Assembly: GCA_035499215.1 (NCBI GenBank)
Contig: DATJZH010000134.1
Span: forward strand, 1 to 8,208
Direction of reading: 5' to 3'
Length of the DNA: 8,208 nt
From: DATJZH01 sp035499215
GTDB lineage: Bacteria > Actinomycetota > Actinomycetes > Streptosporangiales > Streptosporangiaceae
This document shows, one piece after another, positions 6,475 to 8,208 of this stretch; the first letter of the stretch is position 1, and every line of letters begins with the position of its first letter. The notes below the pieces were generated by a model. The model was not told the DNA's origin, did not search any database, and worked only from the letters and a program-made list of their open reading frames with translations. The position numbers and the translations under genes are program-made.

Positions 6475-7650
6475 TCATGCGTGGCGCAAGCGCTGGATCC
6501 GCTGCAGCCGGGCTGCCGCTTCGATGAGGACTTCGTCCTTCTTGCAGAAGGCGAAACGTACCTGGCTGCGGCCAGCCTCGGCGTCGTCGTAGAAAACGGC
6601 ATTGGGGACGGCGACAACGCCGCACCGCTCCGGCAGCCGGCGGCAGAACTGCAGCCCGTCCTCGTCGCCCAGCGGCGAGATATCGGCGGTGATGAAGTAG
6701 GTCCCCTGCGGGACGAAGGCCTCCAGGCCCGCCCGGCGCAGGCCGGCTGCGAGCAGGTCCCGCTTCCGGCGCAGATCGTCTGCCAGGCCGGCGAAGAAGG
6801 AATCCGGCAGGCCGAGTGCGGTGGTCATCGCATACTGGAACGGCCCGCCGCTGACGTAGGTGAGGAATTGCTTCGCCGTGCGGACGGCGGACAATAGAGC
6901 CGCGGGCCCGGTCGCCCAGCCGATCTTCCAGCCGGTGAAGGAAAACGTCTTGCCCGCCGAGCTGATCGACAAGGTCCGCTCGCGCATGCCGGGCAGCGTG
7001 GCGATCGGGACATGCTCGCCGTCGAAGACGATGTGCTCGTAAACCTCATCGGTGACGACGAGCAGGTCGCGCTCGGCTGCCAGCCTGGCGATCGCCGCCA
7101 GTTCCCCGCTGGTGAGGACCATGCCGGTCGGGTTGTGCGGGGAATTCACCAGGATCAGGCGGGTACGGCTGGTGACGGCGTCGCGCAGCGCGCCGAGGTC
7201 CGGCCGGAAGCCCGGCGGCCTCAGCGTGACCGGCACCCGGGTCGCGCCTGCCATCGCGATGCACGCAGCGTAGGAGTCGTAGTAGGGCTCGAAGGCGATC
7301 ACCTCGTCGCCCGGTTCCAGCAGGGCAAGCAGCGCTGCCGCGATTGCCTCCGTCGCGCCGGCGGTCACCAGGACTTCGGTGTCCGCATCGACGGCCAGGC
7401 CGTAGAACCGCTTCTGGTGCTCGGCTATCGCCAGGCGCAGCTCGGGGATGCCCGGACCCGGCGGGTACTGGTTGCCGTGCCCCGACATGATGGCGTCAGC
7501 AGCGGCCCGGGCGATCTCGCGCGGGCCGTCGGTGTCGGGGAACCCCTGGCCAAGGTTGATCGACCCGGTCGCCAGGGCCAGCGCCGACATCTCGGCGAAG
7601 ATCGTCGTGCCCAGATCAGCCAGCCGGCGGTTCAGCAACGGTCGGGTCAT
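6475..7650 (-). CDS. PLP-dependent class I/II aminotransferase (Rv0858c/DapC-like)
   Basis: The 391-residue fold-type I aminotransferase starts at the ATG at 7650, which has GGAGGA 5 nt upstream. The open frame continues 56 codons further back, but that extension is low-complexity and Arg-rich with no family match. Visible family features are INLGQGFPDTDGP (31-43), YPPGPG (62-67), Asn173 in NSPHNPTG, Asp201 and Tyr204 in DEVYEH (PLP ring contacts), Lys234 in SISSAGKTF (Schiff-base lysine) and Arg365 in QVRFAFCKKD (substrate carboxylate). By my recollection it closely resembles Mycobacterium tuberculosis Rv0858c, annotated as N-succinyldiaminopimelate aminotransferase DapC, and the wider kynurenine/methionine aminotransferase group (KAT/YbdL). 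The substrate could therefore be succinyl-diaminopimelate (lysine and cell-wall synthesis), methionine or an aromatic amino acid. No lysine-pathway gene lies nearby. The cupin follows 61 nt downstream. Confidence 0.93.
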   Translation of the reverse strand: MTRPLLNRRLADLGTTIFAEMSALALATGSINLGQGFPDTDGPREIARAAADAIMSGHGNQYPPGPGIPELRLAIAEHQKRFYGLAVDADTEVLVTAGATEAIAAALLALLEPGDEVIAFEPYYDSYAACIAMAGATRVPVTLRPPGFRPDLGALRDAVTSRTRLILVNSPHNPTGMVLTSGELAAIARLAAERDLLVVTDEVYEHIVFDGEHVPIATLPGMRERTLSISSAGKTFSFTGWKIGWATGPAALLSAVRTAKQFLTYVSGGPFQYAMTTALGLPDSFFAGLADDLRRKRDLLAAGLRRAGLEAFVPQGTYFITADISPLGDEDGLQFCRRLPERCGVVAVPNAVFYDDAEAGRSQVRFAFCKKDEVLIEAAARLQRIQRLRHA

Positions 7651-7655
7651 GCGGT

Positions 7656-7661
7656 TCCTCC
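7656..7661 (-). promoter_or_regulatory. Ribosome binding site of the aminotransferase gene
   Basis: On the minus strand GGAGGA lies 5 nt before the ATG at 7650. It fixes the start at a protein whose N-terminus matches the family and argues against the 56-codon longer frame. Confidence 0.85.
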
Positions 7662-7714
7662 GGTGTTCTCGGGCGGTACCGGCAGCGGTGCGGCGCCCGT
7701 ACCCGCCGGGCGCG

Positions 7715-7720
7715 ACAATA
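7715..7720 (-). promoter_or_regulatory. Possible -10 element upstream of the aminotransferase gene
   Basis: Minus-strand TATTGT (TAnnnT pattern) would start transcription near 7708, about 58 nt before the ATG. There is no recognisable -35 at the normal distance. It is the only AT-leaning hexamer in this GC-rich leader, so it is worth noting but weak. Confidence 0.2.
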
Positions 7721-7820
7721 CCCGCCGCCCATGCGAGCCGGAGCCGCCGGAAAGGGTGCCTGCGCTGATCGGGGCGCCATGTCGTGAATGCGGACGGGCA
7801 CGACAGGGCAGGCATCACAA

Positions 7821-7859
7821 CGGGTGAGGGGCGACTTGCGCGAAGTCGCCCCTCACCCG
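7821..7859 (-). terminator. Perfect 17-bp hairpin, terminator of the cold-shock gene
   Basis: Bases 7821-7837 pair without mismatch with 7843-7859 around a 5-nt loop (GCGCG). The hairpin lies 48 nt past the csp stop on the minus strand and well upstream of the aminotransferase start, so it separates the two transcripts. No T-tract follows on either strand. It is symmetrical and could also block plus-strand readthrough. Confidence 0.75.
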
Positions 7860-7867
7860 GCGGGAAG

Positions 7868-7904
7868 CCCGCGTCAGCGGGACTGGCCGGCCCCTGCGGC
7901 CGGC
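7868..7904 (-). terminator. Two small hairpins in the csp 3' untranslated region
   Basis: One stem pairs 7886-7892 with 7898-7904 (7 bp, 5-nt loop), beginning 3 nt after the csp stop. The other pairs 7868-7872 with 7877-7881 (5 bp, 4-nt loop). With the 17-bp hairpin they make three tandem structures after csp. They may stabilise the short mRNA against 3' exonucleases or help termination. Confidence 0.4.
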
Positions 7905-7907
7905 GTG

Positions 7908-8111
7908 TCAGAGCGGGCGGACCTGCTCAGCCTGGGGCCCCTTGGCGCCCTGGCCGGCGGTGAACTCGACCCGCTGGTTCTCCTGAAGACTGCGGAAGCC
8001 GTCAACCTGAATCGCGGAGTGGTGGACGAATACGTCGGCGGAGCCGTCATCGGGCGCAATGAACCCGTAGCCCTTCTCGGCGTTGAACCACTTCACGGTG
8101 CCCTGGGGCAT
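7908..8111 (-). CDS. CspA-family cold-shock protein (single CSD domain)
   Basis: The 67-residue protein consists of one cold-shock domain, a five-stranded OB-fold that binds single-stranded RNA/DNA and acts as an RNA chaperone or antiterminator in the cytoplasm. It begins MPQGTVKWFNAEKGYGFI, with RNP1 KGYGFI (13-18) and RNP2 VFVHHSAI (27-34). The nucleic-acid-stacking aromatics Trp8, Phe9, Phe17 and Phe28 and His30 are all present. Length and sequence are standard for actinobacterial CspA-like proteins. The ATG at 8111 has AGGAGA 6 nt upstream; the frame continues 22 codons further back with no family similarity, so the short form is chosen. It appears monocistronic, with its own strong terminator. 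Such proteins may be cold-induced or constitutive, and sequence alone does not decide. Confidence 0.97.
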   Translation of the reverse strand: MPQGTVKWFNAEKGYGFIAPDDGSADVFVHHSAIQVDGFRSLQENQRVEFTAGQGAKGPQAEQVRPL

Positions 8112-8117
8112 GTACTT

Positions 8118-8123
8118 TCTCCT
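8118..8123 (-). promoter_or_regulatory. Ribosome binding site of the cold-shock gene
   Basis: On the minus strand AGGAGA lies 6 nt before the ATG at 8111. Strength and spacing are near ideal, consistent with a highly expressed protein. Confidence 0.85.
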
Positions 8124-8208
8124 ACTGTGATGATTGCGCGATCCCCGGATGAGAATCACGGGCTGCTGCGACGGCACGCCTCATCCCGAGTCCGGGCTTC
8201 CCGTTGCC
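8124..8208 (-). promoter_or_regulatory. Upstream/leader region of the cold-shock gene, cut by the window edge
   Basis: No gene is visible here on either strand. A 7-bp inverted repeat pairs 8147-8153 with 8180-8186 (GGATGAG/CTCATCC) across 26 nt. It could be a leader stem or an operator. I see no confident -35/-10 pair, and the promoter may lie beyond the window. Confidence 0.3.

Noticed and set aside
6414..6617. 68-codon N-terminal extension of the cupin frame
   Set aside because: It reads antisense-like low-complexity sequence over the aminotransferase 3' end in another frame; the GGAGG-GTG start at 6413 gives a protein of family length.
7651..7818. 56-codon N-terminal extension of the aminotransferase
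   Set aside because: The extension is Arg/Ala/Pro-rich without family similarity, while a strong GGAGGA precedes the ATG at 7650.
7012..7827. Long plus-strand open frame opposite the aminotransferase
   Set aside because: It is a mirror frame of a well-supported gene, shows no recognisable domain, and has no ribosome binding site.
1..8208. Mobile element, phage, CRISPR or defence island
   Set aside because: No transposase, integrase, terminal inverted repeats, direct repeat arrays or defence-type domains are visible; base composition and codon use are uniform.

Overview
The window is GC-rich DNA with strong GC bias at third codon positions, frequent GTG starts and GGAGG-type ribosome binding sites. 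Together with the protein types (a Rv0858c/DapC-like aminotransferase, a single-domain CspA-type protein and a DEAD-box helicase with an R/G/P-rich tail), this points to a chromosome of a high-GC actinobacterium. Genus cannot be set from the sequence. There are no tRNA or rRNA genes, CRISPR arrays, transposases or phage genes, and composition is even throughout. Genes are packed tightly; the longest gene-free stretch is 257 bases.

Layout. (1) 1-3417, plus strand: the 3' part of a large secreted subtilisin-superfamily (clan SB) protease, cut at its N-terminus by the window edge. (2) 3445-3486: a long GC hairpin between two convergent genes, probably a shared terminator. (3) 3527-5107, minus strand: DEAD-box RNA helicase. 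(4) 5108-5282: divergent intergenic region with a hairpin on the helicase side. (5) 5283-5978, plus strand: SIMPL (DUF541) protein. (6) 5982-6413, minus strand: small cupin, whose stop lies 3 nt from the SIMPL stop. (7) 6475-7650, minus strand: PLP-dependent class I/II aminotransferase, upstream of the cupin and probably cotranscribed with it, with a possible extra promoter in the 61-nt gap. (8) 7651-7907: intergenic region holding a perfect 17-bp hairpin and two smaller ones downstream of csp. (9) 7908-8111, minus strand: cold-shock protein with its leader running to the window edge.

Functional links are modest. The helicase and the cold-shock protein both remodel RNA structure and could serve growth at low temperature, but they are separate units with three genes between them. 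The aminotransferase and cupin form a likely two-gene unit with no obvious shared pathway. I see no multi-gene defence, secretion or biosynthetic system.

The most noteworthy item is the protease. Its fold markers are of the subtilisin type, with an I9-like prodomain and a GGTS serine loop. However, the canonical Asp and His motifs are missing. In their place are an E-x-x-L-D motif and an Asp in the oxyanion position, the arrangement used by sedolisins (S53).
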